From Prorocentrum cordatum (Eukaryota; Sar; Dinophyceae; Prorocentrales; Prorocentraceae): a stretch of 64,000 nucleotides of DNA. The position numbers were made by a program, and so were the translations under genes. A model generated the notes under the pieces. It was not told the origin of the DNA, searched no databases, and saw only the letters and a program-made list of their open reading frames with translations. The DNA is taken from assembly GCA_963575745.1 (NCBI GenBank), contig CAUYUJ010014176.1, forward strand, positions 77,501 to 141,500, given 5' to 3'. Positions 33,252-44,560 of this stretch are shown one piece after another; the first letter of the stretch is position 1, and each line of letters starts with the position of its first letter.

Positions 33252-34190
33252 GTACGTCGGGGGTAGCGTCAGCCATCGGTGGTTGAAAGGGGGTACTTTG
33301 GGGTTCCCATGTTCCGAACCGCTTCAAGCGCCTTCCTCTTCAACGATCGAATGGCTTCACCTCTTCCGTCCTCCCAAGGTGGCGGACGGAGAGAGAGCCC
33401 AATCTGCTTTTAACGCCTTCCTACTTCATGTTTCTACCTACCTACTTCTTCCGACTGATGGGTAGGGGGGAAAAGCTCAGGGGTGCGTTGCATCGTCGAA
33501 CCCCCGTCGCCCCTTGATCGCCGACAGGGGTACGACAGCCTACCCCGCCCAGGACTGCGGTTTCGCCATCGAGGGCCCATCGCCGATCTACCCGTGATGC
33601 GTCGCCGATTCCAGCTCGATGTTTCCCCTTCTGAGCCAGTCCACTGGTGGTGGCCAAAACTTGGGCCTCCGGTGGCCGTTCGGGACGATTCTGGCGCCCC
33701 TGGGACGCTCTCGGCGAGGCGCAGCTGCTGGAGAGCGTCCCGAGGCTGGAAAGCCGTCAAGAACCGACGATGGCGATCGAAAACCGTAGACCTCGAACTT
33801 GGAAACTTCACCCTCAATACGAGTACCGATGCCCTTCCCACAATACCTGTATCCCCTAACGTTCCCCTTCAATACTGGCACCGATGCCCTTCCTCGTGTT
33901 CGCCCTCCTGGGCTTTCTGGGGGGCCGTCGTCGCCGCGTCCAGATTCGCTGCGAAGTCCTGGTCAGAATGCACCTCGGACCAGGTCCGGGGGAGTAGCGG
34001 TATCAGTGTCTTTATGTTCCCCCACGTTCGGGGGAGGCTTGGTTCTCACCCCCCATGGGGGAACCCACGCCTTCGAGACGCCCCTCTCGGGAGGTCTTCG
34101 ATACGATGGGTTCTCCCAGAGGGGTAGGAATACAGCTCCCCCAGTTGTGGCTGGTCGGAGCTCTCTCCATCTTCTTCGGCGTCGCCGTCG
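33252..34190. other. Putative intron sequence with a dispersed ATCGGCGAT repeat
   Basis: Bases 33535-33650 (taccccgcccaggactgcgg, cccatcgccgatctac, gcgtcgccgattccagc) match 8070-8165 and 48290-48380. No coding motif was recognised in the long plus-strand frame at 33483-34127. Confidence 0.5.
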
Positions 34191-34381
34191 TCGTCTGTGT
34201 CTGTGTCTGTGTCTGTGTCTCAGTCTGTGTATGTGCCGTATGTGCCTTTGTCTGAGTCTGTGCCTGTGCCTGTGTCTGTGTCTGAGTCTTTACCTGTTCC
34301 TGCTCTTGTCTCTGCGTCGCCGTCTCTGTGTCTGAGCCGTCGCCGTCATCAATCTCGTCGTCGTCTTCGTCGTCGTCAATC

Positions 34382-34412
<31 letters not shown>

Positions 34413-34413
34413 G

Positions 34414-34457
<44 letters not shown>

Positions 34458-34560
34458 GGTCAACGTCGTCGTCGTCGTTTGCGTCGTCGTTTGCGTCGTT
34501 GTTTGCATCTGCGGCGTCGACGTCGTTGTTTGCTTGCGTCGTCGTCGTCGTCGCCGTTTG
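34190..34560 (+). repeat. GTCTGT hexanucleotide and GTC trinucleotide arrays
   Basis: (TGTGTC)n-type at 34193-34300, (GTC)n with interruptions at 34350-34560. Confidence 0.95.
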
Positions 34561-34882
34561 CTCCATTTCCTCGGTTCTCCCTCTTCCGTTGCTCCTCTCT
34601 CCGAAGACGGGCCTCGGACGCCCCAAGATGACCCCACGGTTGCTGAGGTGGCCCCCGGTGGACCCAGGATGGCGCCACGAGGCCCCCTTCGCCTGCTCCT
34701 GCTCCTCCCCCCCCCTCCTCACTGCCTCCATGCCTCCATGCCTCCCTCTCGTGTGCCCCTCCCTGCCCTCCCTCCCCTCCAGTGCCTTCTTCCGTCCCTG
34801 TCCCCATGCCTCCTCCATCTCCCCGTCCTCTGTCCTCCTGCGTCCTTCTCCGTTCCCTTCCCTCCTCTCTCTTTCCCGCAAG

Positions 34883-34964
34883 GCTCAGCGAGAAGAAGAA
34901 TTCGGGCTTCGGCCACGTCCTCGAGGACCAGGTTGCGGCGCTGGACCAGAAGGCCGTCGCGAAG
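34883..34964 (+). CDS. SLU7: Pre-mRNA splicing factor SLU7, C-terminal exon (third from end)
   Basis: After a pyrimidine-rich tract and the acceptor tttcccgcaag, the frame reads LSEKKNSGFGHVLEDQVAAL then DQKAVAK. It ends at an AAG codon followed by GCCAGG, a GC donor of the type dinoflagellates use. Plant SLU7 proteins carry WGTDVPEDLVLD followed by a helical KKLAEAL segment just before the DERKRKYN motif; GFGHVLEDQVAALDQKAVAK fits that position. It joins in phase 0 to the exon at 45859. SLU7 is a second-step splicing factor that helps choose the 3' splice site in the nucleus. Upstream exons with the CxxCGxxxHxxxxC zinc knuckle were not found in this window. Confidence 0.7.
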
Positions 34965-35054
34965 GCCAGGCCCCCCACTCCCGCTGTTCCCACCCCTGTT
35001 GCTCTTCATTCACTTTCTCGTTCTCGTCCTCACTCCAAAATGTCTCCCGCCTCC

Positions 35055-35121
35055 CTCTCATCATCATCACCATTATGATCAGCGCCACCATCACCACCAT
35101 CGCCATCACCACCAGCAATAC

Positions 35122-35153
<32 letters not shown>

Positions 35154-35284
35154 CTATCATCACCTTCATCATCATCACCTTCAGCATCACCATCATCACC
35201 ATCATCACCATCATCACCATCATCACCATCAGCATCATCATACTCATCAGCACCACCACCATCACCAATCCTACCACCACCACC

Positions 35285-35349
<65 letters not shown>

Positions 35350-35592
35350 TATCATCATCACCATCACCATCACCAACACCATCACCATCACCATCACCGC
35401 CATCATCATCACCAACATCATCTTCAGCATCATCACCAACCTCACCATCGTCATCATCATGATCATCCTCACCTTCATAATTATCATGATGATCAGCACC
35501 ATTATCCTCACCGTAATCCCCCTCCCCACCATCAACACTAACACCATCGTCGCCACCATCATCATCGTCATCATCATCATCATCACCATTGC

Positions 35593-35649
<57 letters not shown>

Positions 35650-36024
35650 CATCACTATCACCATCATCGTCATCATCATCACCATCGTCATCGTCATCAC
35701 CACCACCATTACCATCAGCATCATCAGCATCACCATCATCATCAGCATCATCACCCCGATCATCAGCATCAGCATCATCATCATCCGCATCATCACCATC
35801 ATCGTTATCATCAACATCATCACCATCATCTTCATCATCCTCATCCCCATCCTCATCATCATCACGATCTCATCGTCATCATCAACATCATTGTCATCGT
35901 CATCGTCATCGTTATGTTCATCGTCATCGTCATCATCATCGTCATCGTCATCGTCATCGTCATCATCATCATCACCATCATCATCATCATCGTCGTCATT
36001 GTCATCATCACTGCCACCACCATC

Positions 36025-36092
<68 letters not shown>

Positions 36093-36094
36093 AC

Positions 36095-36143
<49 letters not shown>

Positions 36144-36241
36144 GGCCACCGCCATCATCATCAGCATCATCATCAGCATCATCATTATCATCGTCATCCT
36201 TCTCTTCCTCATCATCCGCCTCCTCCTCCTCCTCATCATCA
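35055..36241 (+). repeat. ATC/CAT array
   Basis: About 1.2 kb of interrupted (ATC)n with ACC, GTC and AGC variants. Several very long poly-His, poly-Ile, poly-Ser and poly-Met frames on both strands derive from it. It lies within the inferred SLU7 intron and ends at the DinoSL relic at 36242. Confidence 0.97.
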
Positions 36242-36261
36242 TCCGTAGCCATTTTGGCTCA
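36242..36261 (+). other. Relict DinoSL, first 20 of 22 nt
   Basis: Reads T-CCGTAGCCATTTTGGCTC-A directly after a TCC/ATC array. The final AG of the leader is replaced by TG, creating an ATG at 36261. No GT donor follows, so it is not an SL RNA gene. Confidence 0.93.
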
Positions 36262-36893
36262 TGGCCGACCAGGGCTTCTTTGACCGCGAGTCCTTTGGGT
36301 GTGTTGAGCGGTAGGACCGCTCTGGCGCCAATGGTCAACATACATGTTCTCCGCCTTCGAGTGGGGCTGGCCCCGATCTGGAGGCCAAGCCCCTGGACGC
36401 CAAGCTCATCGATGAACGGGGCAATGCAGCGTCGGCAAGGGCGTCAGCCAAGGCGAGCCAGGCGGCATAGGACGCGCTGCTGATGCAGCGGGCAGCACAA
36501 GTAGCACCGCCACCAGCAGAAGGAGGAGGAGGAGGAGGAGGAGGAGGAGGAGGAGGAGGTGGAGGGGGAGGAGGAGGAGGAGTAGGAGGAGGAGGAGGAG
36601 GAGGAGGAGGAGGAGGAGGAGGAGGAGGAGGTACACCACGCCACGAACTCGGGAGCACGCGTCAAGAGGTTCGACGGGCTGCTCGAGCAGGCCAGAGGTA
36701 TGCTCGCCTCGCAGAGGCCTACGGCAAGCTGGTCGGCCAGCAAAATCGCCAACGAAGCCGATGAGAGCGAGGAGCGTTCCGACGCCGGCACGGGGGAGGA
36801 CGCCCAAGAGCTCAACGTAGCGTTGGACGCCCTCATGGACGAATCTGGTAACCCCATGCCCACGATAATAATGTACCCCCCCCCCCCCCCTTA
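36242..36893 (+). pseudogene. DinoSL-tagged processed pseudogene with GGA expansion
   Basis: From the ATG at 36261 the frame reads MADQGFFDRESFGCVER, meets TAG at 36312-36314, then continues in the same frame with GAGPDLEAKPLDAKLIDERG and ASARASAKASQAA to a second TAG at 36468-36470. After DALLMQRAAQVAPPPAEG the frame enters a 110-bp GGA array (36518-36630). Beyond it another frame is protein-like: ARVKRFDGLLEQARGMLASQ, then acidic ADESEERSDAGTGEDAQELN and VALDALMDESGNPMPT. No introns are visible. The parent gene is not recognised; the helical, charged C-terminal part could be a coiled coil. Two in-frame stops and a frame change after the array indicate a dead cDNA copy. Confidence 0.65.
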
Positions 36894-37049
36894 AGTCGTT
36901 AGAGTTTTTTATCGTCGACCAATAAGAGTTTGGTCGGGGGCGCGGGGCGCGGAGGCCAAACTTCATTATCACCTCGGAACGTTATGTTGAGATAGCAAGA
37001 TCAAGTTGTGTTGAAATAGCAACATCAAGCGAAGCGATCACACTTTTTT

Positions 37050-37540
37050 CGGGATGTCTCAAGCGAAACCAAGAATTTTGGGAGGCAGGCTCAAACGAAA
37101 CGAGCAATGTTTCAAGGATGTCTCAAGCGAAACCAGTAATTCTGTGAGGATGTCTCAAGCGATTCGAGAAGCTTGTCGAGGATGTCTCAAGCGAAACAAG
37201 CATATACTCGAGGATGTCTCGAGCGATTCGAGAAGCTTGTCGAGGATGTCTCAAGCGAAACAAGCATATACTCGAGGATGTCTCAAGCGAAACAAGCATA
37301 TACTGAAGGATGTCTCAAGCGAAACGATACGTTTCTTAAGGATGTCTCAAGCGAAAACAACAATTCTGTGAGGATGTCTCAAGCGAAACCAAGAATTTTG
37401 GGAGGCAGGCTCAAACGAAACGAGCAATGTTTCAAGGATGTCTCAAGCGAAACCAGCAATTCTGCGAGGATGTCTCAAGCGATTCGAGAAGCTTGTCGAG
37501 GATGTCTCAAGCGAAACAAGCATATACTCGAGGATTGCTC
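37050..37540 (+). repeat. 32-bp tandem array (left arm of AT-rich island)
   Basis: About 15 units. The conserved half is gatgtctcaagcgaaa; the other half varies (caagcatatactcgag, ccagtaattctgtgag, gattcgagaagcttgtcgag). Anchors at 37117, 37149, 37181, 37213, 37245, 37277 and 37309 give an exact 32-bp step. A two-unit variant (aggctcaaacgaaacgagca) occurs twice. Confidence 0.95.
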
Positions 37541-38680
37541 TTTTTCTTCCTCTTCTCTTCTCCTTCTTTTTTCTTAATTTATATTTTTATTTCTTTATAT
37601 ATTTCATTATTTCTTTATTTTTTTCTCTCTCTCTCCCCATGCCCCCCTGAACTTGTTTATCCCTGGTGTTGATTATCCATGGCAAGTGAGGCACATGAGC
37701 TACCCTACACGAGCACTCAAAAAAATCAATTTTCAGAAAGCGCTTGTAATTAAATCTAATAGATTTGGAACTTGAAATGTTTGCTCTTTTCTTCCTCTTC
37801 TCTTCTCCTTCTTTTTCTTAATTTATATTTTATTTCTTTATTTATTTATTTATTTCTTTCTTTTTTTCCTCTCTCTCCCCATGCCCCCCTGAACTTGTTT
37901 ATCCCTGGGGTTGATTATCCACGGCAATGAGCTCTACACGAGCACTTAACAATTTAATTTTCATAAAGCGTTTGTAATAAAAAATAATACATTTGAATCT
38001 TCAGATTTTTTGTTTTATCCTCCTTTCCTCTCCTCTTCTACTTCTCCTCCTCATTTCTTCTTGTCCTTTTCCTTTTTAATATTTCTTTTATGTATTTCCC
38101 TCAACTCTCTCTTTGTTTTCTTTATTTCTCTCTTTATATCTTTCTCTCTCCCCATGCGCCCCTGAACTTGTTTATCCCTGGGGTTGATTATCCACGGAAA
38201 GTGAGGCACATGAGCTCCTACACGAGCACTTAAAAAAACAATTTCATAAAGCGTTTGTAAATAAAATATAATAGATTTGGAACTTGAAATGTTTGCTTTT
38301 CCTCTTCCTCTCCTCTTCTACTTCTCCTCTTGAATTTTTCTTCTCCTCTTCATTTTCATTATTTCTCTCTCTCTCTCTCTTTCTATCTCTCTGTCTCTCT
38401 CCCCCCCATGCCCCCCTGAACTTGTTTATCCCTGGGGTTGATTATCCATGGAAAATCTGATAGGTTTTTTATTATTTCCTCTCTGTCTTTTTTCTCTCTC
38501 TGTTTCTCTATCTCTCTCTCCTCTTGCTCCTCTCCTGTCTTCTCCTTTCCTCTCCTCCTCTCCTTCCTCTCTTGCTTTTCATTATCTCCTCTTCTTCTCT
38601 CTCTCTCTCTCTCTCTCTCTTTCTCAATTTTCATAAAGCGTTTCTGATGGATTTGAAACTTGAAATTTTCCTCCTCCTCT
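37541..38680 (+). repeat. Approximately 250-bp AT-rich satellite, four copies
   Basis: The word ccccatgcccccctgaactt recurs at 37636, 37877, 38152 (variant gcgcccc) and 38407. Each is followed by gtttatccctgg-gttgattatcca, cacgagcact, cataaagcg, ttggaacttgaaatg and a pyrimidine-rich TTTCTTCCTCTTCTC stretch. Unit length varies from 241 to 275 bp because of the pyrimidine tract. Confidence 0.9.
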
Positions 38681-38834
38681 ATCTGTCTTTCTTTCTATAT
38701 ATATTCTCTTCTTCTTTTTATTATTCTTCTTCTTTATTATAAGTTAGTTTCTGCGAAATGTGTTATATCTTTCTTATTGTTAATATATTTTTTTCTTTTT
38801 TTCCTTCTCTCTCTCTTCTCTCTCTCTCTCTCTC

Positions 38835-39085
38835 AGCACAACCCCCCCAGCACAACCCTCCAGCACAACCCTCCAGCACAACCCTCCAGCACAACCCTCC
38901 AGCACAACCCTCCAGCACAACCCTCCAGCACAACCCTCCAGCACAACCCTCCAGCACAACCCTCCAGCACAACCCTCCAGCACAACCCTCCAGCACAACC
39001 CTCCAGCACAACCCTCCAGCACAACCCTCCAGCACAACCCTCCAGCACAACCCTGCAGCACAACCCCTCAGCACAACCTCTTGAG
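38835..39085 (+). repeat. 13-bp tandem array CCAGCACAACCCT, about 19 copies
   Basis: Nearly perfect repetition, with slight variation at both ends (cagcacaacccccc; cagcacaacccctc). Frames on both strands stay open because the unit lacks stops. Confidence 0.97.
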
Positions 39086-39778
39086 GTTTATTATCGTCGG
39101 CCGTTTTTTATCATCGGCAGTGGTCGATAGCAACTCCTGGGCTCTCCGGGAACACGGCGGCACGCAAATGATACGCATGTTTTTGAAACGCTTCATTTTG
39201 ATATATATATATATATGTATATATATACATATATTATTTAATTGCGAATTCCATTGAAATCTTTTCGAATTTGCGAAATCGAGCCGTCAGGCGCTTGAAT
39301 GCCGCACTGCGTTCGAGATTTAGGCGAAAGCGTGTGCGACGCAATTTTCTCATGACACGCATTTTTTTGAAAAACCTTATTTTGACAAAAAATACTATAT
39401 TTGGTTGCGAATTCCATTGAAATCCTTTCGGAATTGCGAATTCGAGCCCGCACGCGCCTGAATGCCACACTGCGTTCGATATTCGGGCAAAAGCGCGTGC
39501 GACGCAACTTTCTCATAAATGCGTCGCGTGCTTAAATCTCGAACGCAATGTGGCATTCAAGCGCCTGACGGCTCGATTTTGCAATTTTGAAAGGATTACA
39601 ATGGAATTCGCAATTAAAAACAGTTTTTTTGTTTTCCGAAAAAAATGCGTATCATTTGCGTGCCGCCGTCTTCCGGGAGAGCTCAGGAGTTGCGATTGAC
39701 CATTGCCGATGATAAAAAACTGCCGACGATAATAAACCTCAGCCGATGATACAAACTGCCGACGATCATAAACCTCAG
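39086..39778. mobile_element. Large AT-rich inverted-repeat (MITE-like) element
   Basis: Left arm 39090-39190 (gaggtttattatcgtcgg ... gcggcacgcaaatgatacgc) is an inverted copy of right arm 39640-39775 (gcgtatcatttgcgtgccgc ... cgacgataataaacctc). The inversion extends inward: 39240-39345 (gcgaattccattgaaatc, gcgcttgaatgccgcactgc) pairs with 39535-39617. A direct copy of the inner block lies at 39405-39510, and a TATA microsatellite interrupts the left arm at 39200-39238. No protein is encoded. Confidence 0.85.
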
Positions 39779-39791
39779 AGGAGCGCACGGC

Positions 39792-39794
<3 letters not shown>

Positions 39795-39826
<32 letters not shown>

Positions 39827-39890
39827 TCACCTCTCTCTCTCTCTCCCCCTCCCTCCCTCTCTCCTCTTTCTCTCACTATCTCTCTCTGCT
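39795..39890. repeat. GA and TC dinucleotide runs
   Basis: (GA)n at 39795-39825 followed by (TC)n to about 39885, a potential stem. Confidence 0.9.
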
Positions 39891-39984
39891 CAAGGTGAGC
39901 TGCTGAAGCAGAGCTGCTCAAGCAGATGGCTGCTCAGAGAGCAGAACCAGACAATGAGACCTTCGAGAATAAAAAACACAATTA

Positions 39985-40310
39985 TTTCGAGGATGTCTCA
40001 AGCGAAATAAGCAATAGTTTGACGGTGTCTCAAGCGAAATAAGCAATAGTGTCAGGATGTCTCAAGCGAAATACGCAATAGTTTCAGGATGTTCAGGCGA
40101 AATCAGCAATAGTTTGATAATGCTTCAAGCGAAAACGCAATTATTTCGAGGATGTCTCAAGCGAAATAAGCAATTGTTTGACGGTGTCTCAAGCGAAATA
40201 AGCAATAGTTTGTGGATGTCTCAAGCGAAACAAGGGATTTGCCGAGGATGTCTCCAGCGAGATAAGCCATTGTTGAGGACATTTTAATGAAGACTAAACG
40301 CCAAGGATGT
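39985..40310 (+). repeat. 32-bp tandem array (right arm of AT-rich island)
   Basis: About ten units sharing gatgtctcaagcgaaata and agcaatagttt, same orientation and period as 37050-37540, here interrupted by degenerate units (ggtgtctcaag; gatgttcaggcg). Confidence 0.93.
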
Positions 40311-40439
40311 CTCAAGACGTGCTCGGTTTGGTCTCCTCTTGATCATCTCTTACTTCGAGATTATGCTGAGGTCTGGTGGGCTACTATGATTATTTCCCCT
40401 GAACCCCGAACTTTATTATCCCCTAGTGCTTATTATCGT

Positions 40440-43400
40440 GAGCATGGGGTTAGTGGTGGCATCGCTGCTCCTGCCGAGGGCGAGCCACGGGCTGCAGATC
40501 CCGACGGAGCAGGAGGACAAGACCGAGGGGTGGCTGCTTGGAAGAAGGCCGCCGCCGCCCTGCAGCAGTGTGTGGCAAGCGGTCGGAAGGGTATCAAAGG
40601 TAGCGACGTGGAGAGCACGGCGGCTGGCGTCGGCGGCGCAAGTGTAGAGACAGCTGGGCGGTGTGGAGGCGACCAGGCGGTTTGCATGGTCTAGCGGGTC
40701 TGGCACTGCCGCCAATGCGCCTGTTGCTGGGGGCGGAGGAGGCGCGGCAAGCTTTTCGCGACCCTCGCGGTGAACGGCAGCGGGCTGGGGGCCTCTCGCG
40801 GCGCTCTGGGGGGAGTCGGGGCTCGCGTCGAAGTCCCACGACCCGCGTTGCTTCAGCAACGCGCCCCGTGCAGCCACAGGCAGCCACCGGGGGGGGCGCA
40901 GGAGCAATTGTGTCATAAGTCGTGCGTCAACGCTTCCATCGCCGCGGGAGTTGCAGGACCGCGAGGTGCTAGTGGGGTTTGGGCAGCTAGTGGCGGTGCG
41001 GGCATTGCAGTCGGGACGCGCCGAGGCATGGCGGAGCCGCTCGGCGAAGGCCGAGCGCATGTCAAGCAAGTGAGAGCTACCATCGTGCACGAAGAAGGCG
41101 TGAAGTCAGGAGACTTCCTCCTCGGGTCCATTTACCTTGGCCCATGGGCTGCTTGGGTCGCGGGACCTGGGGCCCGTTGATGGCGGTGGGCGACGCCGTC
41201 GCGACAGCATGGAGAAGCTGCGCGCTCGGCGGGGATTGGAACGTCAGCCCCGAGACGTTCCGCAGTCGAGCGTGCGCATGGCTGGCGGCGATGGGCGGCG
41301 TGGTTGCGTCGGACTCCAAGGGCGTCGGCGCGCGCTGCTTCGACTTTGCCAAGCCGCCCTCGCACCCTGACTGGTTCGTCGTCGCGAGGGACATGTCAGA
41401 CATGGTGCTGGGATGCGAGGTGGTGCTGGACAAGAGCGACTTCGGGGCGGCAGCAGTCAGACCGCATCGAGGAGCGCGACTGAAGCCAAAGGCCCGCGGG
41501 CCCGAGCCCTTGGAATGGCGCATGGCGGCGCCGAGGCCCTTCCCGCAGACCCCAGCCCAGGGTCCGCTGCAGCCCGGGGGGGGGGGGGGGGCCCTCGCAG
41601 CGGTGGGCTTGCTCGGGGGTGAAGGCCGCGGAGCTGCTCGGCGATGTGGAATATGGGCTCGTGCGCGTCCAGATGGTGCACCCCGGCGTCGTGGGGCGCT
41701 ACGTTGCGATGAACGAGGGCCTCGTCGAGCGGGTGGTGAGCCCGAACGTGGTGATGAATTGCGCCGGGGCGGAGGTGGGCGGGCCCCCGCGCGCGCGGAT
41801 GGCGGTGTCGGACTACCTGCTCTCCGTCGGCGCGGTGGGCGCCGAGTCGACAGGGGGGGCCCCGCGGGGCCTCGCCACTGTTGGAGGGCATTGCGCGTGC
41901 AGTGGGCGGCATCGGCAAGCTATGAGCGACGACGAGTCTGGGCGTCTGCGGCGAGGCGGTGGGCGGGGGTCAGGGCCGCAGCCGGCGGAAGAGAACGGAG
42001 CAGGTGCTTCCAGGACTGGGCGCGTCGGTCGCTGGGCGCAGGCGCTGGGGCGAGTCGCAATTTTCAGCGGGGGCCTCGATCGCGTTCGGAGCTCGGGCGG
42101 CCCCTGCCGTGGCGGGCCCGCAGCGCGGGGTCAGAAACGATGGGGGTTGGCGCGCGACTTCTGGGCGAAGGGCGCGCGGCGCGTCCCACTTGAGGGGGGG
42201 GCGTTCGAGGCGGGGGCTATGGGGGCGGGGCCGCCCCTGCCGGGGCCCGCGGCGGGCGGCGTGAGAGGAGCTGCCGGGTCTTTCCCGGCGAGAGCGGGGG
42301 TGGGCGTGGGCGGGCCGAGGTCGCGCCGGTTCAGTCTGTGCGACGAGTTCGTCGCGGCGGCGAGCGACCTGGCGATGGGCTGCGAGTGTCTTGGCGCCGA
42401 TCCCAGTGGCGGGCGCGAGGCCAGTGATCATGCTACCTGTGCCAGCAGAAGGGGCTCTCCAGTGGGCCCCTCTGGTCCCCGAGGCCTTCGAGCAATGCGC
42501 GGCGGCGCTTCTGGGGGGGGGCGCGATGGGGCGTCTGGAGGTGCTGCGTGGTGGCAACTGCTGCGGCGCCGGGGGCGGCCTCCACCGCCGTCGCGCTGGA
42601 CCTGTGCAAGGCGAGCTGGTGGACTTGGCGGCGGCGCAGGAGCGAGGAGTTCTGGCGGGGTGCCTTGTTCGGTTGCTGGGCTTGGCGCTGTCGGTCTACG
42701 CTGGGCCGCGTCGCATCGAGCTCGAGACCGCCGTCGGGCCCCCTTTGCGCTTGGGCGCGGGGCTGGTGGCTGGCTGCTCGCAGGCCGGTCGCCGCCCCGA
42801 GGGCGCCGTGCTCGTCGCGGCAGACGGGCGCCGGGGGCTGCGGCGGGAGCTCGCGCCCAGGTTCCACTTGGATATCGTGTTCGACGCCGCCGCCCACCCA
42901 GCGCTCGCGCGCGCCGGGCAGCCATCCGCGCTCGTGGAGGCGGCGGCGGAGGCGGCGATCAAGGAGCTGGAGGAGCCAGGCTGCCAGATCTCGGCGTCCA
43001 AGTGCGCGTCCCTGGCGTCGGGCGAGGGCGCGGCGTGGGCGCTGCTGTGGGAGCTGAACAAGAGGGGCGTCATCTTCCCCCTCGTCGACGAGGCGAGGAA
43101 CTTGGGAGTGAATTTCGCGCGGCGCCAGGGCGGCGCTTTCGTTGCGCGCGCCAGGCGCCAGGCGCCGCAGACTGAAGGGGCAGTTCCCGGGGATCATGGC
43201 GGTGCGGAGGCAGTCCGAGAAGGCCGCGGAGCACCTCCTTGGCCGCGGGGCTGCGTCTTGCAACCTGGTGCGGAGCAGCTGCTTCGACGTGGTCAGACGC
43301 GCGGCTGGGGGGCCGGGCGGGTGGCGACCTCTTCGGCGGCGGGCGAGGGCGCGTGTTATCGCTGGGGTTCCTGCTGGCCGGGAAGCAGCGGGTGGATCCC

Positions 43401-44560
43401 GCGGATGCCCGTCCAGGCATGGGCGCTGGCGATCCAGGCGCGGAGAGGTGACGAGGGTGTCCGCGTGCCCGGGGGCGCCTCCGCCGCCGGCGCGAGGGAG
43501 CTGCAGGAGGCGGGCGGGGTGGGCCTTGCGGGGCGCGGGCCCGCTGGCGCGGCAGCCCCGGCGCGCGCGCGCGCCTCGGGCGGGCCCCCGCCGGCCCGAG
43601 GGCCTTCGAGGCGCGCGACGGGGGGCCGCTGGAATTGCTTGGGCTGGGCGGGCGCGCGATCAAGACCGAGGTGGCGCGAGCCCGCGGGCGGGCGCCGCGG
43701 GGGTAGGCGGCCGCGAGCGCAATGCCGGCCGCCGTAGGGGGCGGAGTCGCAGCAATCGAGCGCGCCCAGATGGAGGTCGCCAGGTTCACCGACGTCCAGA
43801 AGGCAAGGGCGGCGCGGTCATCCGCGATGCCGCGTCTACGGGGTGCCTGTGGCCAGCGTGGCGGCGAGCCGCGCTGGGCGCCCCGCTGGCGTCGCCACGG
43901 GGCGCCCGATGGGGGGCGGCGAGGCGCCTGGCGCGGAGTTGCGCGGCCAGCAGGGCTATGGGGGGGCAGCTCGTCGAGGGTTTCGAGGGGGGCGACGAAA
44001 TTGCGTGGCTGGCGGCCATCGGCGCGGCTGGCGACGAGGGGGGCCCGCTCGGGTCGTCGAGCGGGGAGGGGGGGTCGCCGGCTGGCGAGGCGGACCGCTG
44101 TTCAGCATCTTGTTCGTGGGCGGCTCCGCTCCGGGGCCGCAGCGGGGGGGGGGTGCGAGCGCGGACTTCGGCGAGCCCGCGATCGGCGGCGTCGGCGAGA
44201 CCTCGGGCGGACTTCGAGGCGACGGTGGGCGAGGCGCGGCGGCAGCGACGGCGGTCCTTGCGGGGGCGGCCACGGCGCTGGCTGCGGCGAGTGTCGAGGG
44301 CGACGGCGGAGCCAGCGTGGTGGGCGGGGGGGCGGGCGACGCCGCGCGGGGCATGAGGCGTCGCTGTCGCCGACGCCACCGTCCGCGGGGCCTGGTGGAA
44401 CCGCCCCGTGCACGAGTCGCGCAGCGCAGGATGCGGCAGGCAGGTGGCGCAGCTTTCTGCTCCGCGCGCGGCGCCTTCGCGTTCAGAGTCAGGATGCCCG
44501 GGCTCGTCGCGGCGTGCCGTGAAGGTCCTCGTGGGGCCGAGCAGAGGCGGTGATGGACCG
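40440..44560 (+). pseudogene. LINE with endonuclease and reverse transcriptase, frameshifted
   Basis: The start region at 40440-40690 reads GVAAWKKAAAALQQCVASGR. An exo/endonuclease (EEP) domain follows: VKQVRATIVHEEGVKSGDFL and LLGSIYLGPW to 41130, then in another frame CALGGDWNVSPETFRSRACA near 41225 with the GDWN metal-site motif, FDFAKPPSHPDWFVV and DFGAAAVRPHRGARLKPKAR. RT motif A (AVALDLCKAS) lies near 42585; LSVYAGPRRIELETAVGPPL and AGLVAGCSQ follow in a different frame near 42700. The catalytic box reads FHLDIVFD near 42870, so the second aspartate is replaced by Ile. Beyond it come ISASKCASLA, DEARNLGVNFARRQ and, after another shift, LKGQFPGIMAVRRQSEKAAE. Coding character fades after about 43330. 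It is a dead copy inside the SLU7 intron. Confidence 0.7.

Noticed and set aside
34328-36283. 651-residue plus-strand frame and 455-residue minus-strand frame
   Set aside because: Almost entirely Ser/Ile/Thr or Asp/Met/Val from GTC and ATC arrays. The short real exon at 34883-34964 lies in one of these regions but in its own frame.
37050-37540. CRISPR array (conserved 16-bp half alternating with a more variable 16-bp half)
   Set aside because: The variable halves recur and are related to each other, there are no cas genes, and the context is eukaryotic. It is a degenerate 32-bp tandem repeat.
38835-39085. Cysteine-rich repeat protein on the minus strand (CAGGLCWRVVLEG repeats)
   Set aside because: It is generated by a near-perfect 13-bp repeat; all three frames give the same peptide cycle.
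41619-43737. 518- and 448-residue frames as intact genes
   Set aside because: They are overlapping frames of one frameshifted LINE; RT motifs are distributed over at least three frames.
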